NCBI GenBank assembly: GCA_030015575.1
Contig: JASDDO010000004.1
Span: forward strand, 320,982,654-321,046,653
Direction: 5' to 3'
Length of the DNA stretch: 64,000 nt
From: Agapanthus africanus
Taxonomy: Eukaryota > Streptophyta > Magnoliopsida > Asparagales > Amaryllidaceae
Shown here in pieces: positions 23,313 through 34,789 of this stretch. Under the pieces are notes generated by a model, which saw only the letters and a program-made list of their open reading frames with translations, had not been told where the DNA came from and did not search any database. The position numbers and the translations under genes were made by a program. Numbering within the stretch: the stretch's first letter is position 1; every line of letters starts with the position of its first letter.

Positions 23313-24348
23313 TGTTAGCGCGCCCGATTAGGATGTTAATGATTCTTTTGATAAAGTTCATAAACTTTATAGGACTTAAAAAGGGTTTAGAGATGTTCAT
23401 CATCCATTAGCCTACCCTAATCCTACAAACCCTAACAAGCGGAGAATTACTCGCGTATGTTGGGAGAAAAAGAGATGGAAAGAAAATGCAAAATTAAACT
23501 ACGAAGAAATGGAATAAGAAAAAGAAAGCTACCTTTATTAATCAACAATATTCATTACACTTTGATTCCTTAGAAATTGATTACAAAGACTAGTTTGCTT
23601 CTCGATCTCTTCCAAGGAGGTAGACGAACAGTTGATGATCAGCCTGGATGCGTGAGCCGTCTTGGACTTCGTGATCTCGTTGGCTTGATAATTTTTCCAA
23701 GAGGCACTCGGTCCTTATTTATAGTCCCAGAGCCAGAACCCTAGTTTCCTAATTTGAAAACTAGTTGTTACGATTCTAACCAAAAAAATCCAGAATCCCA
23801 ACTCCCTTAAAGTGCGGCGGAACCGCGGCCGTTGGATGGGTTTGACCGCGGATCCGCGGTCTTATGGTGGGATCTTGGCCTTAAATTTCTTGTGGTTTCT
23901 TCTGGTGACACGTGGTGATCTTTTGAATCTCTGGAAACTGAAAATCTTTTCTACGTCACTGCCAGAATTGATTTCTTTAGTTTACTTTCTTAATTAGGTA
24001 GGTTTGTTTTGCCAACTTTGATTTCCTTGATTTCAGCCCTGCAAATTCTGCACAATATCTCAACAAATAATATTTAGTAGAGTTTGTTATATTGAGATAT
24101 TAACTTAACCATTAAGAATTGGTCAAAGGTATTTAATAAGGTAAGCATATTTAATTGGGCCAAATGTTACATGGATAATATATGCTTACTTTTTCCTACC
24201 AAATGTTAATTATAATATATAAACACATGAAAATAGTATTTTTACAGATAAACCCTCATATGTATCATATATTATAATAAACACCTTTCATTATATAGAA
24301 ATAGTAGGAAAAATGTCATATTAAATGTGCAGTTTTATCAACTGAACA
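23313..24348 (-). repeat. 3' LTR of element D (1036 bp)
   Basis: Plus strand TGTTAGCGCGCCCG...CAACTGAACA. Matches 38921-39906: near-identical in the TGTTAGCGC half, poorly matched around the GC palindromes, moderate beyond. A TATA box (CTATAAATAAG, minus) lies at 23714-23724. Confidence 0.88.
23814..23861. promoter_or_regulatory. GC palindrome pair, 3' LTR of D
   Basis: GCGGCGGAACCGCGGCC (23814-23830) and GACCGCGGATCCGCGGTC (23844-23861), about 90-150 bp upstream of the TATA box on the minus strand, that is, in the U3 region. Confidence 0.8.
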
Positions 24349-24363
24349 AATACCCCCAAACTT
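24349..24363 (-). other. Polypurine tract of element D
   Basis: Minus strand AAGTTTGGGGGTATT abuts the LTR start TGTTCAG. This is the standard Athila tract. Confidence 0.9.
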
Positions 24364-24790
24364 ATTTTTGATCGTCCCGAGCAAACTAGTTTATTCAAGA
24401 GAAAGAGAAAAAGAAAGGAGAAAACTAAGCACACTTTCATAGGCAACACGATTGCACTGAGCGCGTGCAACAAGCCGTTAAACCTTTAGGTGTCCCTAGT
24501 AGGAGGAGTGTTGTCTCCTGAGGGTTTTCAGCGGATTACACCCACAAAATCCTATAATAAAAGAGAGATGGTGAAAGTTACATATAAAGATAAGAACTAT
24601 AAAAGAAAGACTTTGAAAATTAGAGTTTCCAACTAATACTAGCTTTTCGGTTGTCATGAGCTCTATCTTAATAGTCATGAAAAATGTTAGAAATCACATC
24701 ATCCCTCAATAAAATATCGTCTTTATTCTTCATTCCTACCTTTCATCCAAATATTGATCATATACTCCTACGTGTGTGAAATGGACATCC
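24364..24790 (-). other. 3' untranslated region of element D, outer piece
   Basis: Non-coding and collinear with the 3' regions of element E (57770-58180) and element F (47494-47960), including the stretch with GGAGACAACACTCC. It is separated from its continuation at 34790 by element C. Confidence 0.8.
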
Positions 24791-24795
24791 CTACA
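24791..24795. repeat. Target site duplication of element C, left copy
   Basis: CTACA, repeated at 34785-34789. Confidence 0.93.
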
Positions 24796-26924
24796 TGTAA
24801 GTGCACGGCGGCGCCCCGGCCGTCGATCCGACGCCGGAAACGCGGAAACGAAAAACTTTGCGAAACTTGCAAACCGGCACCACCGCGCACTTTTAACCCG
24901 GATCGGGCCATTAACCTAGCTACTAGCAAACTAAAAGATGGGTGAAGAGATATACCGAGCGATCCGTGTCTTTCGGTCTTCGTCTCCATTTCGATCTCCC
25001 GCGGAACCTCCGTCCGTCACCTCCTCGTCGGAAAGGGCACCACGTAGCCGATTTCTTTTACGGGCTCCCACCTCTGGACCGAGGCAACTCGGGCGCGAAG
25101 TTGGCGAGCCGACGCGTCCAAGAGATGCTGTAGACTAAGTGTAGTAGCTTGTCACTTTGGGGTTATGAAGTTTCCATAAAGATGATAGAGAAGAGAAAGA
25201 ACTTTGGAGAGGAGGAAGGTGTATCATTTTGCAAGCATGAAGAATGAGATGAATAAATCCCACTACAAGAAAATGAACTCTCTCATTCTCTCCTCTAATA
25301 TGTGGTCGGCCCCCTTCTCCACAAAATGGTGGAGGATAATCATCAAAACCAAGAAGGGTGGTGAGTATAGGAAAAGCAAAGGGTGACCACATCCAAAAGT
25401 GATGATAACAATATCATCTCAATTTCTAATCAACTCTAATCTCATTAATACAAGAAATGATGAAAGAAAAGAATGGAATCAAAAGATGCTATCATAATCT
25501 TTCATTTCACAAATACCCCCTCCACTAATGCTAATTTGCGAACATGCAAATTAGCCCCTCCATCATAAAAGTCCGGCCGAGAAGCAACAAAGGAAAACGG
25601 ACGAAACCGGAAAGCGTACTGGCAACTTCAGAAAACTGATCCTGTAATAAATTACAGGAAAACCCCGCGACTGTATATATATACCCGCATTTGTATTCCC
25701 ACTGAACACAAATGCAAAGAGACAAAACTACACTGTCTAATACTAGGATCCGGTTTAAACCAAAGCCCGCTAGTAAAATCCGTCCGATCACGATCCGTGC
25801 AATACCGCACGTATCTGATCGAACCCTGCCATATCTCCATACGACCTCTACATCGTTTCGCCCGAAACTTGAGTAACTGTGTGTGGTGGACTCTAAAGAC
25901 TCGTCAATACAATGGCTGTGGATTTAACTACTAGCACGTCAGAGGTATTAGCCATACGTGACGGGCTACCAGCTATTGACCAAAAGGGACGTCGATGAGC
26001 GAACTCATCCTGACACCCTACTGAGCCTGTCAGTGACAATATCCGTACAGTCCGGTCCGTTCGTCTATGAGCATCGCATGGCGGGCCTAGGGGGTTGGTA
26101 AAAGTCAGACCCCCAAAAGCGGTACAAGTCGTGTCGGAGTGTAGCCCAGAACACCCTGAGATACTACTGGAATACCTACCAGTAAATCTCCTGCCTTGGC
26201 CAAGGACTTCGTTTAATAGCTCTCCTAGACACAGCGCGACCTCACCCTAATACCGGGAGAGACGAACCCCTGCAGATCCGCTCACTGCCTCTATGTGGCT
26301 CGGGACTGTACCCAACTAAAACCTGTTTGCACGTCTCCTTTGAGCGTGGCAGGGTAGTAATCAAAGAACAGTGGGAACTCACACGAGAAAAATGACGATC
26401 TCAGGTTGATGAACTAACCTGTACACATGTCACCAGGGAACTGCTATCTGACGTCAGGTATAAGACCAACTAGCATGTTCCCGGCGAGTCCTGTCCGGTG
26501 TACTCATAACTCAATGAGCACCTGTATACATCTTGGGTGAACCAACTGACACCAGTGGCCTGTGAGACCGGCCACCGCCCCTCGTCGGGGTCTCGACTGT
26601 ATACACTAGTCTACTCTGGAGTATCGATGCCCTGTCTCGAAACTCCCTCGACTAGGGACCTTTTAAGGATGTGCTTATAGACCCCAGCTCCCACATATAT
26701 GATCGCCCTCATACTGCTGGCAGTCAAGCAAGAATCCTAGGGGCTCTATCAACGTGTAATAGCGACTCGTAAGGTCACCTAAAGCAGTACACGATGATAA
26801 AGATAAACCAGATAGCATACTATCATCTTGACTAAGACTGTCCTACCGGGATAGGTCCTCCCTCAGTCATTGCAATCACGTGCCTGTGATCCAATAATTG
26901 ACTCTGAGGGCACTATCTCCAACA
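24796..26924 (-). repeat. 3' LTR of element C
   Basis: Plus strand TGTAAGTGCACGG...CTATCTCCAACA; 2129 bp. It shares the GATAGCATACTATC block (26811-26824) and other landmarks with the LTRs of B and the relic at 6501. Confidence 0.95.
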
Positions 26925-26940
26925 ATCTCCCACTTGCACT
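26925..26940 (-). other. Polypurine tract of element C
   Basis: Minus strand AGTGCAAGTGGGAGAT next to the LTR start TGTTGGAGATAG, the same tract type as in B. Confidence 0.9.
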
Positions 26941-27819
26941 TAAGGCTAATTATTGCGATGTCGCATACTCACAGCCCGTGTGATACCGAACACCCAACTC
27001 CTCTACTAGTCAGTCTCACAAAGCTCGTTTGCGAAACTATTGCGTTCGAGGAATAGCCTCAGTGAGTGGATCCGCTCTGATGTTTCTTTCTATGTCTCTC
27101 TTTATCTCAAGTTCGCGGAGAAAGCCATCTCCCGAAATGAGCAATACCTGTCTTAGAATGTGTCTGGATATCTGATGGGACCTAGCTCATAAGTGAACTC
27201 CAAATCCAAACTTCTTAGACTATATCGTCAACTGAACTTAATCAGTATCCTGCGCCATGCCTTCCCTCAGTATCCTCCTGGACCACCTGTCCAAAATACT
27301 GCCCCTCGTCAGAGGGAAAACTATAACTCTGACAGCCACTCTGCCATCCATGTCACCTTGGAAGCCTGGAATGATAACTGTCTCCCGAAGGAGAATGCTG
27401 TTATCATGTCCCTAGAACATCAACTTATGTTCTAAAAACTGCTTCCGACTGTTTCTCCAGGATTGGATCAATATCAACTTATTGCATCTACTGCAAAAAC
27501 AACATCTGGTGTGGTACTTGACATCTCATGATCAACTCAATTGCCTAAGCAAGTGATCTGCCAATCATGCGTATCCCTCTCCCCTTTAGTCTGTAAGACA
27601 CCTTTAGAAAGGGTGACCCCATCACCTGCAGGTATACTACCGTGCCAGGAGTCGTTCATTCTAAATACTCATAGAATGTTGTCAAAGTACCCAGATTGGG
27701 AAACTACCCAAATCTATATCTAAAACCATAGATCTAGTGACCAGAATGTCTGATATAATATCCATGTCCTGTGTGGAGAAACTACTGTGTGACAACCAAA
27801 CTATAACCGATCGTAGTAG

Positions 27820-28160
27820 AGGAATATCACTTCCTACTTTGTGTATGTCATCAAATACCAGGACATCACACCCTACTACCTTCTTAACAGATCCATCCCC
27901 TATTCTGATGAAGTCAAACCTATGACTGTCACATCAGAAATAGATGATCTATCTCCGCTATATCTGCTTTAGTCTATAAATAGACATAAGCCACCTGTCC
28001 ACCATGCTTCCGCTGCTCCCACTGACTACGACAACCCTCTGGCAGAGTCATATACACGTGCACTTCTAAAGCTAGTTTAGAACGACGCTATACTCATCCT
28101 CCTGCCGGGTCTCACAGTCTGGAACAACAGCAATGGTAAGTCTGGGTAAACAAGAACCTC
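27820..28160 (-). pseudogene. Element C reverse transcriptase remnant
   Basis: The minus strand is recognisably homologous to the RT part of B, including the CAGTGGGAGCAGCGGAA stretch near 28010-28030 and the AAGGTAGTAGGG stretch near 27880. Few clean codons survive. The call rests on alignment with B. Confidence 0.65.
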
Positions 28161-28599
28161 CCTGCCACAGTCCTTGAGCATACCGAAGTGCCTCTCGAGT
28201 GCCTGAGGTTACCCACCTTATCTACGGAGTGGCCAATAGAATGTCAATCCAGATTGAATCTTTAGGTTTTTATCAAATCTTCAGTAATCGTTTGCGGTTC
28301 TGGAATCACTTCCAGTTCTACCATACTCCCACTACTGTTTTCTGAAAAAATCCATTTTTATTAAAACTGTGGCGAGTCAAGAACAATATCACTATTGATC
28401 TTCCTGATGGTAGAAAATCAACCCTCGTCATAGCCTGGGTCAACCCACAAACAGCCATCACAGAAACGTGCCTAGAGTTATACAGGGTCTGGTTTTAAGC
28501 ATAAGCCAGACAACTCCCCGTACCTTAACATCGTTAAGATATGAACTGTTCTATATCCAATATAGAACCAGAGGCACTGATTTAATTGAACCAGATTCA

Positions 28600-29060
28600 A
28601 ATCATGCAGCTGTCTCTAGCACATGTTAACTAAATGGAAGGAGGCCGATCAGCGTTACTCAACTTAGGAATACTTCTAATTATGAGTAACCTGAAGGAGA
28701 AGCAAGTTCTATTACTATCAACTGAATACCATACACAAGTATCTACATCTTCGATCACCTTGAAGAATCCTAATACTTGCAACACTTGGTTCTCTACTTT
28801 ACTCTTATACCTATAACTTCTCAAAACTTGGACCTTGTATTTCTATGAAACACATGTCTAAGAACTAGAGAAGTCACAAGTAAACAGAATATAGTACGAG
28901 AACCAACCCCTCTGTCCTAATGGACACTGGACAACATACACAAAACTCTGTATAAGTCCTCTGAGTCTAACAACTCATTCATTGTGTGTCGTAGGTTGAA
29001 AACTGTACTTATGGTTAAGAAGAATTACACCGCTGTTCAATGCTCCTTACCTAACCATCC
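28600..29060 (-). pseudogene. Element C integrase-region remnant
   Basis: A minus-strand piece reading RSYRYKSKVENQVLQVLGF resembles the copia integrase stretch ...FKAEVENQ...KIKVLRSD. Position between leader and RT fits. Heavily decayed. Confidence 0.55.
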
Positions 29061-29514
29061 ACTGATATAGGTAAATGTCATAGACATAATTTCAAAAAGG
29101 TATATCTCACTCTATAAAAATAGACGTATAGATATATCAATTTGAAATTGGTGCATAACAACGGATATTCAAAACCAAATATTTGCCATCCGGCAAACAG
29201 CCCAGGTGACTTCCTCAAATATCACCAATTTCAACGAATCTCGATATAATGAGGATGATCACCTAATTCCCAATAACTTACTCCCACTCATCATCTGTAA
29301 AACTATACAGATATGAGAATCATACCTGGTAAATACATACCCTGGAGCAAGTGTCTAATTGGGAAATCAGTTTTTCTTTTAACAGTACACAGTGAAACTG
29401 AAACATTGAAATGTTTCGATGGGGTTTCCCGGTATTCCTAGTAATGCCTCTTCCATTATCCATATTCACAACTGTAACCGTATAATTCTTTGCCATCTCT
29501 CTAAATCCCTTTAT

Positions 29515-30345
29515 ATATCTTTAGTCATTACCTTCTGTACACCCTCTTAGTCTAAATGGTTTTCTTCCTTCCCTACCGTTCGGCACCAGCCTATGGTTTG
29601 GAAGAAGACTATCCAATAAGCATAATGGGTGTACTGTCCTAATCTTAGAAGCACTCGCCATGCGAGAGAAGGTGAAGATAAAAGAAAACCGAATAAACCT
29701 TATTCCTATTTCTCCTGAACCAGAATCCATCCCCGAACTGGAACAAGTTCCTTTCGAGTTCGTATATAACCATACGATGGAGTATCCAATAAACTGTGGA
29801 TCTTCGTAGTGATACGGAGTGTCCTGGAGAAATACAAAGGTGACGTGGGAGTGGTAATGAAATACTTGGTTTGGTCGTGAATAGCAGTCGCAGTTTACTT
29901 TGCCCTCTTACTAATCCCTTGATATGTCTTTACTTAATACCTTCTGTACACCATTATTATGCTAATTGGTTTTCTTCATTCCCCACCGTTCGGCACCAGC
30001 CTAAGGTTTGGAAGAAGACTATCCAATTTGCATAATAGGTGTACTATCTCCTAAACCAAGGAGTACTCGCAACCTGAGAGAAGGTAAAAGGAAAAGAAAA
30101 CTGAATAGTCCTATTCGTTTTCTCCAGAACCGGAAACCATCCTCGAATAAATACCTTCGAGTTCGTATATAACCATACGATGGTTTTTTCCAATGGAAGT
30201 GGACGTTCGTAGTAATACGGAGTGTCCTGGAGAAAAGGGTAAAAGTAGGAGTGGCAATGAAGTTTGCAACTCTGGCAATCCAAAAGCCAGTGTTTAAGAA
30301 GGTTCGGTTAATTTTGGTCACTGAGTCATAGTCAAGGGTCGGGTC
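29515..30345 (-). repeat. Diverged tandem dimer (~410-bp units) in element C
   Basis: Units at about 29515-29925 and 29928-30345 share CCTTCTGTACACC, CGTTCGGCACCAGCC, GGTTTGGAAGAAGACTATCC, GAGTTCGTATATAACCATA and GGAGTGTCCTGGAGAAA in the same order. I found no counterpart in element B. No protein is recognised; each unit carries a short minus-strand ORF but the translations are not convincing. Confidence 0.85.
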
Positions 30346-30663
30346 ATGGTCGTTGCCAAAGAGAGAGAGAAAAGAAACACTCAGCGTGCACTCTAACCTA
30401 GATCAGAATGGTTATCACTTTATCTAATCTGGAAACCTCCCACTGTAACGTCAAATTCTCCTCCAAACCTGAAAGAAGAATTAGTCGGGATCACCCGAGG
30501 AGTAAACCAACTCATCAGTGGGAATCGGGATCCAACCATCATCGCATGATAACGTGACGAAATCCGCTCACGTTATCACACTCCAGAAGGTATGCGCATA
30601 TCTGGCAAGTTTCAGTTTCTTTAGAAACTCCCGATGTGGATTTTTACCCAATGCTCTTATGAT

Positions 30664-30865
30664 CTTGACTTTGGCCAACATATCATAAGTCACATGTCAA
30701 GTTCTACCCGTCATTCTCCAGGTTAATTTGAACCCACCCGTACATACCCTTGACTTTGGCCAAAATAGTAGTACGACTGTCCCAAACCAACGCATCTATC
30801 TATGCAGCATATGAATACCTAATAGCTACCAATCACTGTGCCTTGACTTTGGCCAACATACACAG
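30664..30865 (-). repeat. Three spaced repeats in leader of C
   Basis: CTTGACTTTGGCCAACATA-like copies (plus orientation) at 30664-30682, 30748-30768 and 30841-30865. They are homologous in place and flanks to the three repeats in B. Confidence 0.88.
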
Positions 30866-31010
30866 CTTGAATACTTATTGACTATCCATATGAAACGACG
30901 GAGGGCTACGAATGGTTTCTGGCGAAAACCTTTAACGTAATGAACTTGATATCGTTGAAGGAACCGGATAGCTTTTTAAAAATATAGTGACGAAAACCTT
31001 TGCTAAAGAG

Positions 31011-31230
31011 GTCACTCCCGGTGAAGGGATCTCGGCTCTTTCCCCGTAGAATGAGGTGCAGGATATTCCAACTGAATACCATGATGCAAAGCAAAAGTAA
31101 TCGGCTATAATGAAGTTATTGCCCTAACGCAAACTTCTGTCCAAGGGGTCACTCCCGGTGAAGGGATCTCGGCCTTTGCCTCGTCGACTGAGGAGCAGGA
31201 TATTCAAACTGAATACCACTATGCAAAACA
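31011..31230 (-). repeat. Tandem pair of ~136-bp units in leader of C
   Basis: Two copies of GTCACTCCCGGTGAAGGGAT...CAGGATATTC...GAATACC...ATGCAAA, matching the pair at 15752-15995 in B. Confidence 0.85.
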
Positions 31231-32397
31231 AAAGAGAACGCCCTTGCAATAACAGCTTTTTGAAAAATGTTCCAACAACATCAGAATAGGTTTGTTTAGC
31301 TTGCATTGATCCGAATCAACGCAGTCCCATCAATTGATCACACCAATAAAGAACGAAAATAATGATGTACGTATATGCCATCCGCATTCACCACTGGGTC
31401 CCGTCATCACCCGTTAGGTTACTTAACTAACGACAGAGCGGGGACTGGACTAGCGCGGATGCAAAACATATACAACATCTACTAGTATATATATCAATAT
31501 ATAATATTTCGCTCAAGGCGTGATAAAATGAAACATCACAGAAATGTAACCAGCATCACAGAACACTACAGATATCTGGGATCCCCGGGTTTCATAGAGC
31601 CACTTCTGAAATCCGACGTTCCCCTGGTTGTGTGGATAGCCTGTGCAATGAAATCCTAGATCCCTACGGGCGCAGCAAGTTACCCGCCAAAACCTAAAGC
31701 GAGGCAGCCCCCTTCAACAACGTGAATGGACCACCCAGCACTTCACGGAATCCGGTAACTTGGGCACCCCTCCTGGGTCAACCTATACCCCCTACGAGTG
31801 CGGCGAATAGCCCGCCAATTCTAGAGTAAAGCCCCCTCCGTCTTAATGCCATAAGATGCGGGCCCATTGCCCTCTAGAATCCGGCTATCCATGCACCCCT
31901 CCGCGGGGTAATCCTAGTACAGAAAGTAAAATATACATACAACGGGTACATCGACCTCGACCCGGTCGTGCCCCAAAAGAATAATACAAACAGGCAGTGA
32001 CGGCAGTCCACATGTCGGACACTCGCCCCGCAATATCAAATGTACATATAAAACAAAACTGTACTACCATTGCATCCAGGCTATCCCCCACGACCAATCC
32101 GCAACATCACAGCACAACACAGAACATCAACGTGAATGTCACGTTCGCAAATCCGTCTAAAAGGGCTATAGCAGTTAGACAGGATTTACCGATCAAGTGA
32201 CATTCACGGTCGCAGATATAATGTAAATACTGTGAACTAGCATGTTTAAAATATCCGATCGAAAAAATTTACCGAAGTGGGCCCCAAGCACTACTGTAGT
32301 ACTCACAGAAAATCTGGGCCCCAAAGGAATGTTCCAAAAACCCCATTTCACAGACTAGGACCCACTAGAAAAAAATGGTGCAACAAGGGGTCATTAT

Positions 32398-32445
32398 GGC
32401 CGCGGAACCGCGGCAAATGTATGTGTTTGGCCGCGGTTCCGCGGT
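32398..32445. promoter_or_regulatory. GC palindrome pair, leader of C
   Basis: GGCCGCGGAACCGCGGC (32398-32414) and GGCCGCGGTTCCGCGGT (32429-32445), about 200-250 bp downstream of the primer site on the minus strand. The two copies are inverted to each other. Confidence 0.8.
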
Positions 32446-32641
32446 GGAAAAGTCGAATCATGCCACCAAATTTTTCCAGAAGTCTTAGAACACCCTGCAC
32501 ATATTTCTGCAACACCATGAAAAATTTTTGGAGCTAAAAAAATTTCGACAGAAACCTGATGCAAGAAAAATACGGTTTTTGGGAATTTTGTTCGATCGAG
32601 TTCCAAACATACTAGAGCAAGCTAGACAAGGTTAATGGCGT

Positions 32642-32654
32642 GGCTCTGATACCA
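32642..32654 (-). other. Primer binding site of element C
   Basis: Minus strand TGGTATCAGAGCC, the classic initiator-Met tRNA complement, one base inside the 5' LTR. Confidence 0.95.
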
Positions 32655-32655
32655 C

Positions 32656-34784
32656 TGTAAGTGCACGGCGGCGCCCCGGCCGTCGATACGACGCCGGAAA
32701 TGCGGAAACGAAAAATTTTGCGAAACTTGCAAACCGGCACCACCGCGCACTTTTAACCCGGATCGGGCCATTAATCTAGGTACTAGCAAACTAAAAGATG
32801 GGTGAAGAGATATACCGAGGGATCCATGTCCTTCAGTCTTCGTCTCCATTCCGATCTTCCGCGGAATCTCCGTCCGTCACCTCCTCGTCGGAAGGGGCAC
32901 CACGTAGCCGATTTCTTTTACGGGCTCCCACCTCTGGACCGAGGCAACTCAGGCGCGAAGTTGGCGAGCCGACGCGTCCAAGAGATGCTGTAGACTAAGT
33001 GTAGTAGCTTGTCTCTTTGGGGCTATGAAGTTGCCATAAAGATGATGGAGAAGAGAAAGAACTTTGGAGAGGAGGAAGGTGTATCATTTTGCAAGCATGA
33101 AGAATGATATGAATAAATCCCACCACAAGAAAATGAACTCTCTCATTCTCTCCTCTAATATGTGGCTGGCCTCCTTCTCAACAAAATGGTGGAGGATAAT
33201 CATCAAAACCAAGAAGGGATGTGAGTGTAGGAAAAGCAAAGGGTGACCACATCCAAAAGTGATGATAACAATATCATCTCAATTTCTAATCAACTCTAAT
33301 CTCATTAATGCAAGAAATGATGAAAGAAAAGAATGGAATCAAAAGATGCTATCATAATCTTTCATTTCACAAATACCCCCTCCACTAATGCTAATTTTCA
33401 AACATGCAAATTGGCCCCTCCATCACAAAAGTCCGGCCGAGAAGCAACAAAGGAAAACGGCCGAAACCGGAAAGCATACTGGAAACTTCAGAAAACTGAT
33501 CCCGTAATAAATTACAGGATAACCCCGCGACTGTATATACATACCCGCATTTGTATTCCCACTGAACACAAATGCAAAGAGACAAAACTACACTGTCTAA
33601 TACTAGGATCCGGCTTAAACCAAAGCCCGCTAGTAAAATCCATCCGATCACGATCCGTGCAATACCGCACGTATCTGATCGAACCCTGCCATATCTCTAT
33701 ACGGCCTCTACAGCGTTTCGCCCGAAACTTGAGTAACTGTGTGTGGTGGACTCTAAAGACTCGTCAATACAATGGCTGTGGATTTAACCACTAGCACGTC
33801 AGAGGTATTAGCCATACGTGACGGGCTACCAGCTATTGACCAAAAGGGACGTTGATGAGCAAACTCATCCTGACACCCTACTGAGCCTGTCAGTGACAAT
33901 ATCCGTACAGTCCGGTCCGTTCGTCTATGAGCATCTCATGGCGGGCCTAGGGAGTTGGTAAAAGTCAGACCCCCAAAAGCGGTACAAGTCGTGTCGGAGT
34001 GTAGCCCAGAACACCCTGAGATACTACTGGAATACCTACCAGTAAATCTCCTGCCTTGGCCAAGGACTTCGCATAATGGCTCTCTTATAAACAGCGCGAC
34101 CTCACCCCCAATACCGGGAGAGACGAACCCCTGCAGATCCGCTCACTGCCTCCATGTGGCTCGGGACTGTACCCAACTAAAACCTGTTTGCACGTCTCCT
34201 TTGAGTGTGGTAGGGTAGTAATCAAAGCACAGTGGGAACTCACACGAGACAAATGACGATCTCAGGTCGATAACTAACCTGTACACATGTCACCAGGGAA
34301 CTGCTATCTGACGTCAGGTATAAGACCAACTAGCATGTTCCCGGCGAGTCATGTCCGGTGTACTCGTAACCCAATGAGCACCTGTATACATCTTGGATGA
34401 ACCAACTGACACCAGTGGCTTGTGAGACCGGCCACCACCCCTCGTCGGGGTCTCGACTGTATACACCAGTCTACTCTGGAGTATCGATGCCCTGTCTCGA
34501 AACTCCCACGACTAGGGACCTTTTAAGGATGTGCTTATAGACCCCAGCTTCCATATATATGATCGCCCTCATATTGCTGGCAGTCAAGCAAGAATCCTAG
34601 GGGCTCTATCAACGTGTAATAGCGACTCGTAAGGTCACCTAAAGCAGTACACGATGATAAAGATAAACCAGATAGCATACTATCATCTTGAGTAAGACTG
34701 TCCTACCGGGATAGGTCCTCCCTCAATCATTGCATTCACGTGCCTGTGATCCAATAATTGACTCTGAGGGCACTATCTCCAACA
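32656..34784 (-). repeat. 5' LTR of element C
   Basis: 2129 bp, the same length as the other copy at 24796-26924, with the same TG...CA ends. Confidence 0.95.
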
Positions 34785-34789
34785 CTACA
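34785..34789. repeat. Target site duplication of element C, right copy
   Basis: CTACA, identical to 24791-24795. Confidence 0.93.

Larger units (their letters stand above)
30350..32641 (-). other. Long non-coding leader of element C
   Basis: Collinear on the minus strand with the leader of B. Shared parts are the TCTCTCTC/CTGAGTG tract near 30365-30390, three spaced repeats (30664-30865), a tandem pair (31011-31230), the stretch with GTTAGTTAAGTAACCTAACGG near 31410, and the GC palindrome pair near the primer site. No gene seen. Confidence 0.75.
24796..34784 (-). mobile_element. Element C: Ty1/copia, full-length non-autonomous relative of B (10.0 kb)
   Basis: Two 2129-bp LTRs flank a 5.73-kb interior. 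On the minus strand the order is 5' LTR (34784-32656), primer site TGGTATCAGAGCC (32654-32642), ~2.3-kb leader collinear with that of B, a tandem-dimer block, decayed integrase and RT, polypurine tract and 3' LTR. CTACA target duplications are perfect. LTRs differ at a few percent by eye, roughly one to one and a half million years at the usual rate. Pol is badly broken, with many breaks. It sits inside the 3' untranslated part of D, so it is younger than D. Confidence 0.92.

Noticed and set aside
24938-25138. Short ORFs repeated in both C LTRs (also 32798-32998, 25135-25392)
   Set aside because: They recur only because the LTRs are duplicates; no domain, and no start or length typical of a gene.
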